A DNA stretch of 64,000 nucleotides from an uncultured Methanomicrobiales archaeon (lineage in GTDB: Archaea; Halobacteriota; Methanomicrobia; Methanomicrobiales; Methanospirillaceae). The translations under genes were made by a program, and so were the position numbers. The stretch lies in the NCBI GenBank assembly GCA_949320185.1, contig CASGHK010000047.1, positions 1-64,000 on the forward strand, in the 5' to 3' direction. Shown piece after piece: positions 36,885 to 47,036 of this stretch (the first letter of the stretch is position 1; each line of letters begins with the position of its first letter). The notes under the pieces are model-generated. The model made no database searches. It saw only the letters and a list, made by a program, of their open reading frames with translations, and had not been told where the DNA came from.

Positions 36885-36972
36885 GACCCCTTCTTCGCCA
36901 GTGGAGCGACGAAGAGGCGCCGCCGGTTCGGGGTATCGGTGGTGAAAAACACGGTATTGGTCTCCAGTGGAA
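36885..36972. promoter_or_regulatory. Two ORB-like sequences in the hel308/KH intergenic gap
   Basis: ccccttcttcgccagtggagcg (36887-36908) and tctccagtggaac (36961-36973). Confidence 0.45.
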
Positions 36973-37001
36973 CCGCTCCCGGAGATCGTCTCGCTCTCGC
37001 C

Positions 37002-37541
37002 TCAATAATAGTAACTGATCATGTCGGCCTTCGCTTCCTTCCGCTTCCGGTCGAGGTAGGCGAAGACCGACTCGTGCGGGACGCCGCGGATCAGCATGTC
37101 AATCGCTCCCCGCGCGTCCTTCACCTGCTCGGGCAGGCCGATCATCGCGACCGTCTTACCCTGGACCGAGAGGTGGGTCGAGGTCATGTGCTCGATCTGC
37201 TCGCGGGCCTTGCCATCCCGGCCGATGATCCGTCCCCGGAGCCGGTCGAGCTGCCGCGGGGTGTCCGCGACCCCCGCGAGGTCGATCTGCTCGAAGACCA
37301 GGTCCTCGTCCTCGATCAACCGGAACGCATTCTCGGGGGAGAACCCCCTGCCGATCGCCTGGACCACCGAGGCGGCGATCAGCACCCGGACCGGGTCCTC
37401 GCCCTCGATCGTGACGAGCCCCTCCTCCGAGTCAATAGATATGGCGCTCTCCGTTCTCTCCTCGATGTTGCGCTTGGTCGCTCCGCTCTTTCCGATCAGG
37501 ACCCCTATCCGGTTCCCGGCAATCTTCAACTCCTGCTGCAT
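37002..37541 (-). CDS. KH-domain RNA-binding protein (archaeal Dim2/Krr1-like)
   Basis: IGVLIGKSGATKRNIEERT and GRIIGRDGKAREQIEHMTSTHLSV. Confidence 0.85.
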   Translation of the reverse strand: MQQELKIAGNRIGVLIGKSGATKRNIEERTESAISIDSEEGLVTIEGEDPVRVLIAASVVQAIGRGFSPENAFRLIEDEDLVFEQIDLAGVADTPRQLDRLRGRIIGRDGKAREQIEHMTSTHLSVQGKTVAMIGLPEQVKDARGAIDMLIRGVPHESVFAYLDRKRKEAKADMISYYY

Positions 37542-37551
37542 CTCGTTACCT

Positions 37552-38355
37552 CTATCGCTCTCTCTCGCCCGCGAGGACCGCTTCGAGCGGGATCCCGGTC
37601 GTCTCGGCAAAGACCTCGAACTCGGACTGAACCGCGCAGTGCTCTCCGAAGAAACGGTTGACGTTCCGGATGTCGCGCATCAGGAACCGGAGCGCCTGCG
37701 GGTGGTCCGGGGTCACGGACTGCCCCATGTCGATGACGTACACCTGATCGCCGACGAGTATATTAAATTCGCTCAGATCCGCGTGGACCAGTCTTGCCTC
37801 ACCATAGAGCCGGCGGATGAATGCCAGCACGGTTGCATACATCGATGCTGGGTCGTCCATCGCCACCTCCTTCAACCGGGGATACGGCCGTTCGTCCTCG
37901 CCGAGGAACTCCATCAACAGGATGTTCCGGTCGAACGAGAGCGGTTCTGGCACCGAAAGGCCGGCGTCGTGAGCCCGTTTCAGGTTCGCGAACTCCTTTC
38001 TCGTCCACGTGAAGATCACCTCTTTCCGGGTCTTGCGGACCGAGGAGAACCTCCGATCCCCCTGGAGGTAGACCGACATGGTGTTGAAGTTCGCGGTCTG
38101 GATCCGGTAGATCTTGACCGCGACGTCGCGCTCGCCCGCCTCGGCGAGGTAGACGTTCGCCTCCTTTCCGGTCGAGATCGCCCCCCCTATCGCCGAGAGG
38201 CGCTTCTTGTGGACCAGTTTGTACAGGGCGAGGAGGGTGACCTCGTCGAAGACGTCGTCCCGCACCTTGAACTCGTCGGCGTCCTTGACCCGGACGCCGT
38301 GCGCCTCGAGTTCGCGGTCGAACCGGTCCTCGTCCCCCCGTTTCATTGTCTTCAC
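37552..38355 (-). CDS. RIO1 family serine kinase
   Basis: GGAISTGKEANVYLAEAGERDVAVKIYRI, LVHADLSEFNILVGDQVYVIDMGQSV. Confidence 0.93.
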   Translation of the reverse strand: MKTMKRGDEDRFDRELEAHGVRVKDADEFKVRDDVFDEVTLLALYKLVHKKRLSAIGGAISTGKEANVYLAEAGERDVAVKIYRIQTANFNTMSVYLQGDRRFSSVRKTRKEVIFTWTRKEFANLKRAHDAGLSVPEPLSFDRNILLMEFLGEDERPYPRLKEVAMDDPASMYATVLAFIRRLYGEARLVHADLSEFNILVGDQVYVIDMGQSVTPDHPQALRFLMRDIRNVNRFFGEHCAVQSEFEVFAETTGIPLEAVLAGERER

Positions 38356-39293
38356 CCGAGGTACTCGCGGACCGGCATGAGGAGCTCGACCATCGCCTCG
38401 CCCGCCGCCTTCTTCAGGTCAGCCGGGTGGACCTCGCCGGCAGCGTACGCGGCCTCGAGGACCTTGTAGGAGTCGAAGACCCGGTCCCCGCCGAACTTCT
38501 CGGGCCTCCGGATCTCGAGCCGGCCCTGGCGCGGGAAGACGTGGTGCTGGAGGAGTCCGAGCACTGGGTTCTCGTCGATGCCCGGCGGGCAGAAGGCCTT
38601 CTGGAGCTTCTTCCGGATCGCCTCCTCGCTCTCGGCGACCGAGATGTAGTTGCCCTGTGACGAGGACATCTTCTTGCCGTCAAGCCCGTTCAGGATCGGG
38701 GTGTGGAGGCAGACCGGGGCCCGGTATCCCAGTTCGGGCAGAAACTCGCGGGCGAGCATGTGGATCTTCCGCTGGTCGATCCCGCCGACCGCCGCGTCGA
38801 CCCCGAGCGCCATGATGTCGACCATCTGCATGAGCGGGTAGACCATCTGCGAGACGGTCGGGTTCTCCATCGCCCGTCCCACCTCGTCCATCGACCGTCG
38901 GGCGCGGGCGAGGGTGACCGACTGGGACGACTGGAGGACCGGGATCATGTAGTCCCGTTCGAGCTGGAGCTCGGTCCCGAGCACATACTCAACGTCGGTG
39001 AGGCCCAGCCCCTCGAAGCAGCGGCGGTTGTACTCGGCGAGCTCGCGTACCTCGGCCATCGTCCCTTTCCGGTTCAGGAACGCGTGGAGGTCGGCGAGCA
39101 GGACGACGACTTCGAAGCCGGCCTCTTGAAGGTCGATCAGCTTATTAACGGTCACCATGTGGCCGAGGTGGACCTCCCCCGAAGGCTCGTAACCGGCGTA
39201 AACCCGCTTCTTCGGCCGGTCGAGAAGCGCGCGGAGCTCGTCGTCGGTCACGACCTCGACCGTGTTCCGCGTTGCCAGGGTATACGCATCCAT
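38352..39293 (-). CDS. tyrS: Tyrosyl-tRNA synthetase
   Basis: YAGYEPSGEVHLGHM, GVDAAVGGIDQRKIHMLARE, DGKKMSSSQGN. Confidence 0.93.
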   Translation of the reverse strand: MDAYTLATRNTVEVVTDDELRALLDRPKKRVYAGYEPSGEVHLGHMVTVNKLIDLQEAGFEVVVLLADLHAFLNRKGTMAEVRELAEYNRRCFEGLGLTDVEYVLGTELQLERDYMIPVLQSSQSVTLARARRSMDEVGRAMENPTVSQMVYPLMQMVDIMALGVDAAVGGIDQRKIHMLAREFLPELGYRAPVCLHTPILNGLDGKKMSSSQGNYISVAESEEAIRKKLQKAFCPPGIDENPVLGLLQHHVFPRQGRLEIRRPEKFGGDRVFDSYKVLEAAYAAGEVHPADLKKAAGEAMVELLMPVREYLG

Positions 39294-39435
39294 GCCAGTA
39301 CCTTGGACGAGAGAGGCATTAGGGTTACTCGTCCGGTCTCCCTCCGTTCGTCCTTTCGCCAGAATACGAAGCTTGATATCCTCAGTTGAAGACGAACTTC
39401 CTCGTCGAACTATTGCCTTCGCGGCGGGTGACGGG

Positions 39436-42400
39436 ATGACGTACCTCCTTTATGTCGACGACGAACCCGATCTCCTGGAGCTGACCCGGCTCTTTCTCGA
39501 ACGCTCGGGAGAGTTCGTCGTCATCACCTGTGTCTCCGCCCGCGAGGCGCTCGAGTCCCCATGTCTCGAACGCTGCGATGCGATCGTCTCCGACTACCAG
39601 ATGCCGGAGATGGACGGGATCGCGTTCCTCAAGGCGGTCCGGGAGCGGCGGATAGACGTCCCGTTCATACTCTTCACCGGGCGCGGGCGCGAGGAGGTGG
39701 TGATCGAGGCGATCAACAACGGGGCGGACTTCTACCTCCAGAAGGGTGGCGATCCCCGCGCCCAGTTCGCCGAGCTGGTCCACAAGGTCCGTCAGGCGCT
39801 CAGTCGGCGGCGCACCGAGGCGGCCCTCAACGAGACCGAGAAGCGGCTCGGCGACATCATCAACTTCCTCCCGGACGCGACCTTCGCGATCGACCGGGAG
39901 GGCCGGGTGATCGCCTGGAACCGGGCGGTCGAGGAACTGACCGGGATCAGGGCCAGCGAGATCATGGGCGAGGCGGACTACGCCTACGCCGTCCCGTTTT
40001 ACGGAAAGCGGCGCCCAATTCTGATCGACCTGGTCCTCAACCCTGAGGTTGCCCCGGATCAGGGGTACGACAACGTCGTCCGTCGGGGCGACGTCCTCAG
40101 CGCTGACACGGCCCTCCCCCGTCCGAAGGGGAGGCCGACGACGCTGAGGGGTATGGCAAGCCCGCTCTACGACCGGGAGGGCTCTCTTGTCGGCGCGATC
40201 GAGTCGGTCCGCGATATCTCCGACCTCAAAAGGGTCGAGGCCGAGCTCCGGGAGTCCGAGGAGAAGTACCGGCTGGCCGCTGACCTCTCCGGTCTGGTGG
40301 TCTACGACAGCGACCTCTCGACCGGGAAGGGTGTCATCGCCGGTGCGATCCGGGCGGTGCTCGGCCTCGAGCCGGGGGAGGAGTCGGCACTGGACACCTT
40401 CGGCGCCTGGATGGACCGGGTCCACCCCGACGACCTGCCAGGGGTGCTCGCCGCTCTGGGTGAGAAGGACGCCCCTGCGACGAGCTACTCGGTGGAATAC
40501 CGGTTTCGGGCGCGGACCGGGACCTGGATCCCGATCGAGGATACGGGGGGCGTCCTCTTTGACGGGGCGGGCCGGCCGGCCCGGAGGATCGGAACCCTTC
40601 GGAACCTGTCGAAGAGGAAGGAGCAGGAGGAGGCCCTCCGGCGGAGCGAGGAGAAGTACCGGGGGCTGGTCGAGCGGATCTCCGACTTCGTGCTTCTGTT
40701 CGACCACGATCTCTCCCTGACCTACGCCTCACCCTCGTTCGTCGCCCTCTCAGGGAGTGACCTCGATCATCGCCGGGGCTCGCCGCTCCCCCTCGACGCG
40801 CTCGAAGAGTCCGGGCGCATGGCCGTGCTCGATGCGTTCAAACGGCTCCAGGCACTCGAGCCGGTCGGACAGGTCGAGGTCTCCCTCCGGATCCGGAACA
40901 GGGAGCCGATCGTCATCGAGTTCAACGGCACCCCGATACATCGGGACGGCGTCTTTTTGGGTGCACAGATCGTTGGGCATGACATCACGGCCCTCCGCAC
41001 CGCCCAGGAACGGTTGCAGGCCGCACACGATGAACTCCTTACCGCCGAGGCCGACCTCAGGAGACAGGTGGACGCTCTGAAGAGGAGCGAACAGCAGGCA
41101 TCGGAGAACGAGGTGAGGTTCCGGGCGATCTTCGAGCACAGCCCGTACGCGATCTCGATCACGGGCCCAACCGGCACCTACCTGGCGGTCAACCGGGCTT
41201 TCGAACGGGACAGCGGCCATTCGTCCGCCGAGGCGATCGGCCGGACACCGGTCGAGATCGGCCTGATGTCCAGGGAGGTGTACCAACAGATCGGCCAGGA
41301 GCTCCTGCTGAAGGGAAGGGTGGAGCAGATCCCGTTCACCACTAGGCGGGCGAACGGTGAGGAGGGCCATGCCCTCATCTCCGCGATCTGGATCGTCTAC
41401 GACAATACGCCGGCTGTGATGGCGATCGTGATCGACATCACCGAGCAGACCCGGGCTGAGCAGACGATCCGGAAGAAGAACGAGGAGATCGACCGGTTCT
41501 TCTCGACGAGCCTCGACCTCTTCTGCATCGCCGACACGGGCGGCCATTTTCGCCGCCTGAACCGGGAGTGGGAGGCGACGCTGGGGTATACGACGGAGGA
41601 ACTCCTGGGGCGACGATTCCTGGATTTCGTTCACCCCGACGACCTCGAGGCCACGATCGAGGCGATCGCCGCCCTCGACGAGCAGCGGCCGGTACTGAAC
41701 TTTACGAACCGGTACCGCCCACCGTGACGGGTCGTACCGCTGGATCGAATGGCGGTCCATGCCGATGGGGAACCTGATCTACGCCTCCGCCCGCGATATC
41801 ACCGACCGGCACGAGGCAGCTGCCCGGGCATCCCGGATCAGCGCGTTGAAGCAGGAGCTGATCCACAGCGCCCCGCTCGAGGAGCGGCTCGGTCGGATCA
41901 CCGATGCGGTCGTCGAGATCTTCGATGCAGACTTCGCGCGGGTCTGGCTTGTCGGGCCCGGGGACCTCTGCACCAGCGGTTGCACCCATGCAGCGGCCCC
42001 TGGCGGTCTCCATGGGTGCCCGGATCGCACCGCCTGCCTGCACCTGGTCGCCAGCTCGGGACGGTACGACCGGACCGACGGCAGTCATCGCCGCGTCCCG
42101 ATGGGAGCGTACAAGATCGGGCAGATCGCGAGCGGCGACCTCCCCGAGTTCCTGACAAACGATGTCCAGCACGACACGCGAGTGCACGACCAGGAATGGG
42201 CCGTATCGCTCGGACTGGTCTCCTTTGCGGGCTTTCGTCTGATCAGTACCGGGGGGGCACCGATCGGCGTCCTTGCCGTCTTCTCACGACATATCATCTC
42301 CGAGCCGGAGTTCGCCCTGCTCCAGGACCTGGCGACCACTGCGTCGCAGGTGATCCGGACGGGGACGATCGAGAGGGCACTCCGCCAGAGCGAGCACCAG

Positions 42401-43399
42401 TACCGGTCCATCATCGAGAACGTCGAGGACGGCTATATCCGGTCCAACCGGGAGGGACGGCTCGTCCTGGTCAACCCTTCGGCGGCAGAGATGCTCGGGT
42501 ACGCCTCGCCCGACGACCTCCGGGGCCTCTCGGCCGAAGCGATCTACCGGTCGGTGGAGGACCGGGCGGTCCTCCTTCGTCGCGTGCAGGAGACCGATCA
42601 CGTCCGGGACTTCGAGATCGAGATGGAGAGGCGAGACGGTTCCTCGTTCTGGGCATCGGTCAACGCCCATAAGATCCTGGACGACGACGGTTCGTACGTC
42701 GGGATGGAGGGTTTCGTGCGCGATATCACGGAGCGCCGGAGGATGGAGACCGCCGTCCGCGAGGCGAACCGGAAGCTGAACCTGCTCAACAGCATCACCC
42801 GGCACGACATGGCCAACCAGCTGACGGTCCTGGAGGGGTTCGTGAACCTTGCTGCAGACAACACCGCCTCGCCCCGTGCCGACGAGTACCTTGAGAAGGT
42901 CAGGTCGGCGGCCCGGACGATCGAACGCCAGCTCGAGTTCACGAAGACCTACCAGGAACTCGGCGTTCGTGCCCCGACCTGGGTGAGGATCGAGGGTCTC
43001 GTTGAGGGACCGACGCCGGTACCGGTGGAGCTCCGGGAGGAGTGCAGGGGTTGGGAGGTCTTTGCCGACCCGATGGTGACACTCGTCTCGGCGAACCTGC
43101 TCGACAATGCCGTGCGCCACGGGGAAGGGGTGACGAGGGTCGTCGTCGGGTGCAGGGAGGGCTCTGGAGGGCTCGTTATCATGGTCCAGGACGACGGCGT
43201 CGGGATCCCGCACGAGGAGAAGGAGCGGATCTTTCAGAAGGGGGTCGGTCGGAACACCGGCCTGGGGCTCTTTCTCGTCCGGGAGATCCTCGGGATCACG
43301 GAGATCGCGATCCGGGAGAATGGCGAGCCCGGTGCCGGGGCCCGGTTCGAGATCGTGGTGCCCCGGGGCTCCTACCGGAGGGCTACCACTCCCGCCTGA
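39436..43399 (+). pseudogene. Receiver + multi-PAS (and GAF-like) histidine kinase interrupted by a one-base frameshift
   Basis: ORFs 39262..41727 and 41759..43399; removing one C at 41718-41720 restores ...NFTNRYRHRDGSYRWIEWRSMPMGNLIYASARDITDRH...; C-terminal SITRHDMANQLT and LLDNAVRHGEG kinase boxes. Confidence 0.8.
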
Positions 43400-43495
43400 T
43401 CCTCCCCCGTTCCTGAACGATGGTCTGGAAAGGGGGGTCGGGATCGTCGCATCCCCAAGACGGGGACATCCTGCCGATTGCCTATCGACCGGGCT

Positions 43496-44521
43496 TTACT
43501 TCACCGCGACGAACCCGAGCGCTTGCTCGGTCATGCGGATCGACTCCGCCGCCGGTACGTCGGATGCCATCGCGCGGATCGCGTCGACGTTCTCGACCAC
43601 GACGTCCGCCTCCTGGTGGATGGCCTGGAAGAGCCAGAGCTCGGTACCGTCGACGACCGAGATCGACTCCTCGAAGACCCCGTTCTCCCACATGTCCGAC
43701 CTGGGACGGCCGATGTCCTGCATGTGCTCTTTTAACTCCGCGGAGGACTTGATCCCCGCTGCCCTGTTGATCAGGCCGATCCTCGAGTGGCCCCGGAAGA
43801 GTTCGATCACCTGCTCGCGGGTCGCGGGTCTCTTCAGCGACATCTGGACCGTGTGCATGTGCATGAACGTGGTTGGGACGATCATCGCCCCCGTCGTGAT
43901 GTTGATGTGTGGCAGGACCGACTGGACGTCCGGCCCGTGGTGGCTCGGGAGCGTCACGGGGTCGAGCACGATTGCGTCGATCGGTCCCCGCTTGATATCC
44001 CCGGGGTCTCCACCGCGCCGCACCATGACGGCCCTGACCTTCTCGACGCCGATCGCCCGGTCGACCTCGTTGATCACCCGGACGAGCCCGGTCGTGTTGC
44101 AGGAGACGACACGGACGAACTGCCGGCCCTTCGCCTCGTCGTAGTTGACCGATGAGTTGAACGAGAACCCGGTGGTCGCGTGCTTCTCTCCGCCCTGGTA
44201 GATCGCCCGAACCCCGTGCTCCTCGTACATGGGCTTGTTCTTCAACCCGACTCCTCCTGGGGTTGCGTCAACCACGATGTCGGCCTTCGCGATCATGTCG
44301 ACGACTGTGCCGGCGATAGGGACGCCAGCGGTCTCGAAGTCGGGACGCTTCGCAAGGTCCGCGATGTAGAGGGGGTAGCCCCGTGCCTTCGCGACGTAGG
44401 CGTCTGCGTTCATCGAGGTCTTCGAGACCCCCACGATCTCCATATCGGGCTGGCAGGCGACTGCGTCCGCGACGCGCTTGCCGATTGTCCCGTACCCGTT
44501 GATAGCGACTTTAATGGTCAT
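43496..44521 (-). CDS. gap: Type II (archaeal) glyceraldehyde-3-phosphate dehydrogenase
   Basis: VAINGYGTIGKRVADAV, SCNTTGLVRVINEVD, HMHTVQM. Confidence 0.93.
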   Translation of the reverse strand: MTIKVAINGYGTIGKRVADAVACQPDMEIVGVSKTSMNADAYVAKARGYPLYIADLAKRPDFETAGVPIAGTVVDMIAKADIVVDATPGGVGLKNKPMYEEHGVRAIYQGGEKHATTGFSFNSSVNYDEAKGRQFVRVVSCNTTGLVRVINEVDRAIGVEKVRAVMVRRGGDPGDIKRGPIDAIVLDPVTLPSHHGPDVQSVLPHINITTGAMIVPTTFMHMHTVQMSLKRPATREQVIELFRGHSRIGLINRAAGIKSSAELKEHMQDIGRPRSDMWENGVFEESISVVDGTELWLFQAIHQEADVVVENVDAIRAMASDVPAAESIRMTEQALGFVAVK

Positions 44522-44736
44522 GGCCTTCCCCTTCCCGGTCCCCCTGACCGCCTCCCGGTACGACGGAGGTGCCGGGTGCTCGTGGGGGGATCTGTACCAC
44601 GTCAGTTAACGGGGGGATTCGATTTATGTTTTATCAATCGCTCCTGCTGGGAAAGGATGGGGAGGCCCGATTGAGCCCGGCGCAGTTCCCATGACAATGA
44701 ATATCCCGTCGCCGGCCATCGTATCGTCCGATCGTC

Positions 44737-44910
44737 ATGGTTCACCCGAACCGAGTCCTTCTTTTCGTGCTGGGCGTCCTCGCGCTGGGACTTCGCCGGC
44801 CTCGCCGAACGGCGATGAAGAGCCCTCCGTCGTCTTCCGCTAGTCCGGCGAGTATACGGTCACGCTCACCGTGTCGAATGCATAGGGGAGTTCGAGCGTG
44901 ACATGAAGCA
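44737..44910 (+). pseudogene. Relic of a terminal PKD domain
   Basis: cgcgctgggacttcgccggcctcgcc...ccctccgtcgtcttccgctagtccggcgagtatacggtcacgctcaccgt matches the last PKD module of the 4870-6555, 6645-10187 and 10368-12128 genes, with a stop and frameshifts. Confidence 0.75.
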
Positions 44911-44982
44911 TGACCGTGATGGCCACCGCCGCCCGAACGCGGGTATCAGTCGAGGTTTTCGGCTGATCTCCTCCGCCACCCT

Positions 44983-45489
44983 TCAGAGATAATCGGCCTG
45001 GACCGCGACGACCTCGGTGGAGTCGGCGGCGGCTGCGTACCGCTCGAGGAGCTCCTGGTTCAGGACCAGGAAGTGGGGTCCCCAGCGGAACGCGTTCATC
45101 AGGGCCCGGGCTTGCTCGGGCTCGCCCAAGATCCAGCAGGCGGCGGAGAGCGCCTCCGCCGAGGAGAGGCGGAGGGGCCGACCGTAGTTGGTCGGGTTCG
45201 CCGCGACCAGGTATGGAAGGGCCCTGTGGTGGCGCCAGTGTGCGAAGACACCGGCGTCTAGCACCTCCCAGGAACAGTCGAGGGCGGTCACCGAGCGGAT
45301 CGCCCCCCCCTTCACCGGCGCGTCGGCCGGCGAAAGGGCCTGCTCGGCGGTGGGGTCCAGCACGAGCGTCGACCGCGGCACCCGCTCAGGCCGGTCCAGG
45401 ACACGGACGAGGCCGGCCCGCCCGAGCCGGACCACCGTGCACTTTTTTGGAGCGCAGGTGTTGTCACGGTAGGCAAGGAGGGGGATCAT
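44983..45489 (-). CDS. Tsr3-type 16S rRNA aminocarboxypropyltransferase (DUF367)
   Basis: CAPKKCTVVRLGR, LDCSWEVLD, LPYLVAANPTNYGRPLRLSSAEALSAA, FRWGPHFLVLNQELLERY. Confidence 0.9.
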   Translation of the reverse strand: MIPLLAYRDNTCAPKKCTVVRLGRAGLVRVLDRPERVPRSTLVLDPTAEQALSPADAPVKGGAIRSVTALDCSWEVLDAGVFAHWRHHRALPYLVAANPTNYGRPLRLSSAEALSAACWILGEPEQARALMNAFRWGPHFLVLNQELLERYAAAADSTEVVAVQADYL

Positions 45490-45518
45490 CTATACCCGTC
45501 TCGCCCCCACCCTCCATA

Positions 45519-46394
45519 ATGTACGTGCTCGCCGCCCCATGCCTTCTCGACCCCTCCCTTCGGGCCGAGGGGATCACCTCGGACGAAGACCGGGCGGCCT
45601 TCGCCCGGGCGCTCGAGCGCTGCGCCGAGTTCGGGATCGAGGTCGTCCCCCTCCCCTGCCCCGAGACCCTCCACCTGGGCCGTCCCCGTCCCCCGGGTCC
45701 GTTCCGGGGCCGGCTCGACACGCCGGGTTTCGAGGCGCTCCTCGACCGCCTCGAGGAGGAGGTCCGGGCACTGATCGCCGGGCGGGGCCCGCCGCTCTGC
45801 ATCGTTGGAGTCGACTCCTCCCCCTGCTGCGGGGTCAACCGGCACTTCTTCGATGAGGACCGTCAGCCCGGGAGGGGGACATGGCTCGCCCGGTTCTCCG
45901 CGATCCCCGCCGTCGACGTACATACGTTCGCATGCTACCGTCTCTACCTCGCTGCCCCGCTCTTTTCGGCAGCCGAACGGGAGTTCAACGCCCGGCTCGC
46001 TGTGTTCCTCCGGGAGCGGCACTACCGGGTCGTTCTCCCCCAGGAGCTCGGGGACGACGAAGCCGTCCGGGGCGAGGGGGAGCTGTACCAGCTCTACGAC
46101 CGCCTCGTCGCCGGGCTCGAGGGGGCCGACGTCGTCGTCGCGGTGATCGACGGCGCGGACGCCGATTCGGGGACCGCCTGGGAGATGGGGTACGCCACCG
46201 CCCGGTCCTTTCCGGTGATCGCGCTCAGGACCGACTTTCGGCGGGTTGGGGACCACGAGCGGGTCAACCTGATGCTCGAGTGTTCGTCAACGATCGCCGG
46301 CTCGTTCGACGAGCTGGCAGCTCTGCTCGGAGAACGGTTGGATAAGCAAGAAAAGGGGGGTTACCAGGCCTCGGGGAAGGCCATGTTGGTGTAG
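45519..46394 (+). CDS. Fusion: TudS-related (DUF523/CD3072-like) desulfidase-type domain + nucleoside 2-deoxyribosyltransferase
   Basis: N-terminus APCLLDPSLRAEG, PLPCPETLHLGRPR, VGVDSSPCCGVNRHFF; C-terminus YLAAPLFSAAEREFNARL ... VIDGADADSGTAWEMGYA. Confidence 0.75.
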   Translation: MYVLAAPCLLDPSLRAEGITSDEDRAAFARALERCAEFGIEVVPLPCPETLHLGRPRPPGPFRGRLDTPGFEALLDRLEEEVRALIAGRGPPLCIVGVDSSPCCGVNRHFFDEDRQPGRGTWLARFSAIPAVDVHTFACYRLYLAAPLFSAAEREFNARLAVFLRERHYRVVLPQELGDDEAVRGEGELYQLYDRLVAGLEGADVVVAVIDGADADSGTAWEMGYATARSFPVIALRTDFRRVGDHERVNLMLECSSTIAGSFDELAALLGERLDKQEKGGYQASGKAMLV

Positions 46395-46855
46395 ATATCC
46401 TCGAGCCGGGCCTTGTGCCCACGCTCCATCGCGGCAAGCTCGGTGAAGAGCTTCTTCTGCTCGGCGTCTTCGGTCGCGTTCGCGAGACCGGTGTACATCT
46501 GCATCGCCTCGAGTTCCTTCTTGATCGCGAGGACCAGGCCGTCGATCGGCTTCAGGTCGGGGGTGAACGGCGGGGATGCCACCGAATCGGCGACCTTGTA
46601 GTCCCTGGTGGTCGAGAAGCCGAGCGAGGTGTAGTCCTTTGTCAGCATCTTCTGGAGGAACTCACGGTGGCTGGTCTCGTCTCCGGCCAGCTCCTTGAAG
46701 AGCGACTTCAGGTTCGCATCCTGGACCTTCTCAGCGACCGTGTTGTAGAACGAGTAGGCCTCGACCTCGCGATCGATCGCCAGTGTGATGATCTTGCGGT
46801 ATTCTTCTGGAGTCATGACTAATGACAACCTCCGTTGCAAACTACTGTTCTGCAT
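46361..46855 (-). CDS. Rubrerythrin/ferritin-like diiron protein
   Basis: AIDREVEAYSFYNTVAEK, LAGDETSHREFL, AIKKELEAMQMY, LAAMERGHKARLE. Confidence 0.88.
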   Translation of the reverse strand: MQNSSLQRRLSLVMTPEEYRKIITLAIDREVEAYSFYNTVAEKVQDANLKSLFKELAGDETSHREFLQKMLTKDYTSLGFSTTRDYKVADSVASPPFTPDLKPIDGLVLAIKKELEAMQMYTGLANATEDAEQKKLFTELAAMERGHKARLEDIYTNMAFPEAW

Positions 46856-46928
46856 CGGGATATTTAATTGAATGGTATCGTCAGTTTGATACGGCTACCT
46901 CAACGACGACCTATTTTTTAAATAACAT

Positions 46929-46942
46929 GGAACCTAAATTCT
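46929..46942 (+). promoter_or_regulatory. Imperfect NrpR-type operator upstream of amt copy 1
   Basis: GGAA-CCTAAA-TTCT directly after the TATA-like tttaaata. Confidence 0.45.
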
Positions 46943-47036
46943 TTCTTATAGTCGCCCAGACCGCGTGTGCCGGGGCCGGGAGGAAGAGAAGGGGATGGTA
47001 GAAGATACGAAGTGCCGGTACGGGGTGAGCCGGTAA

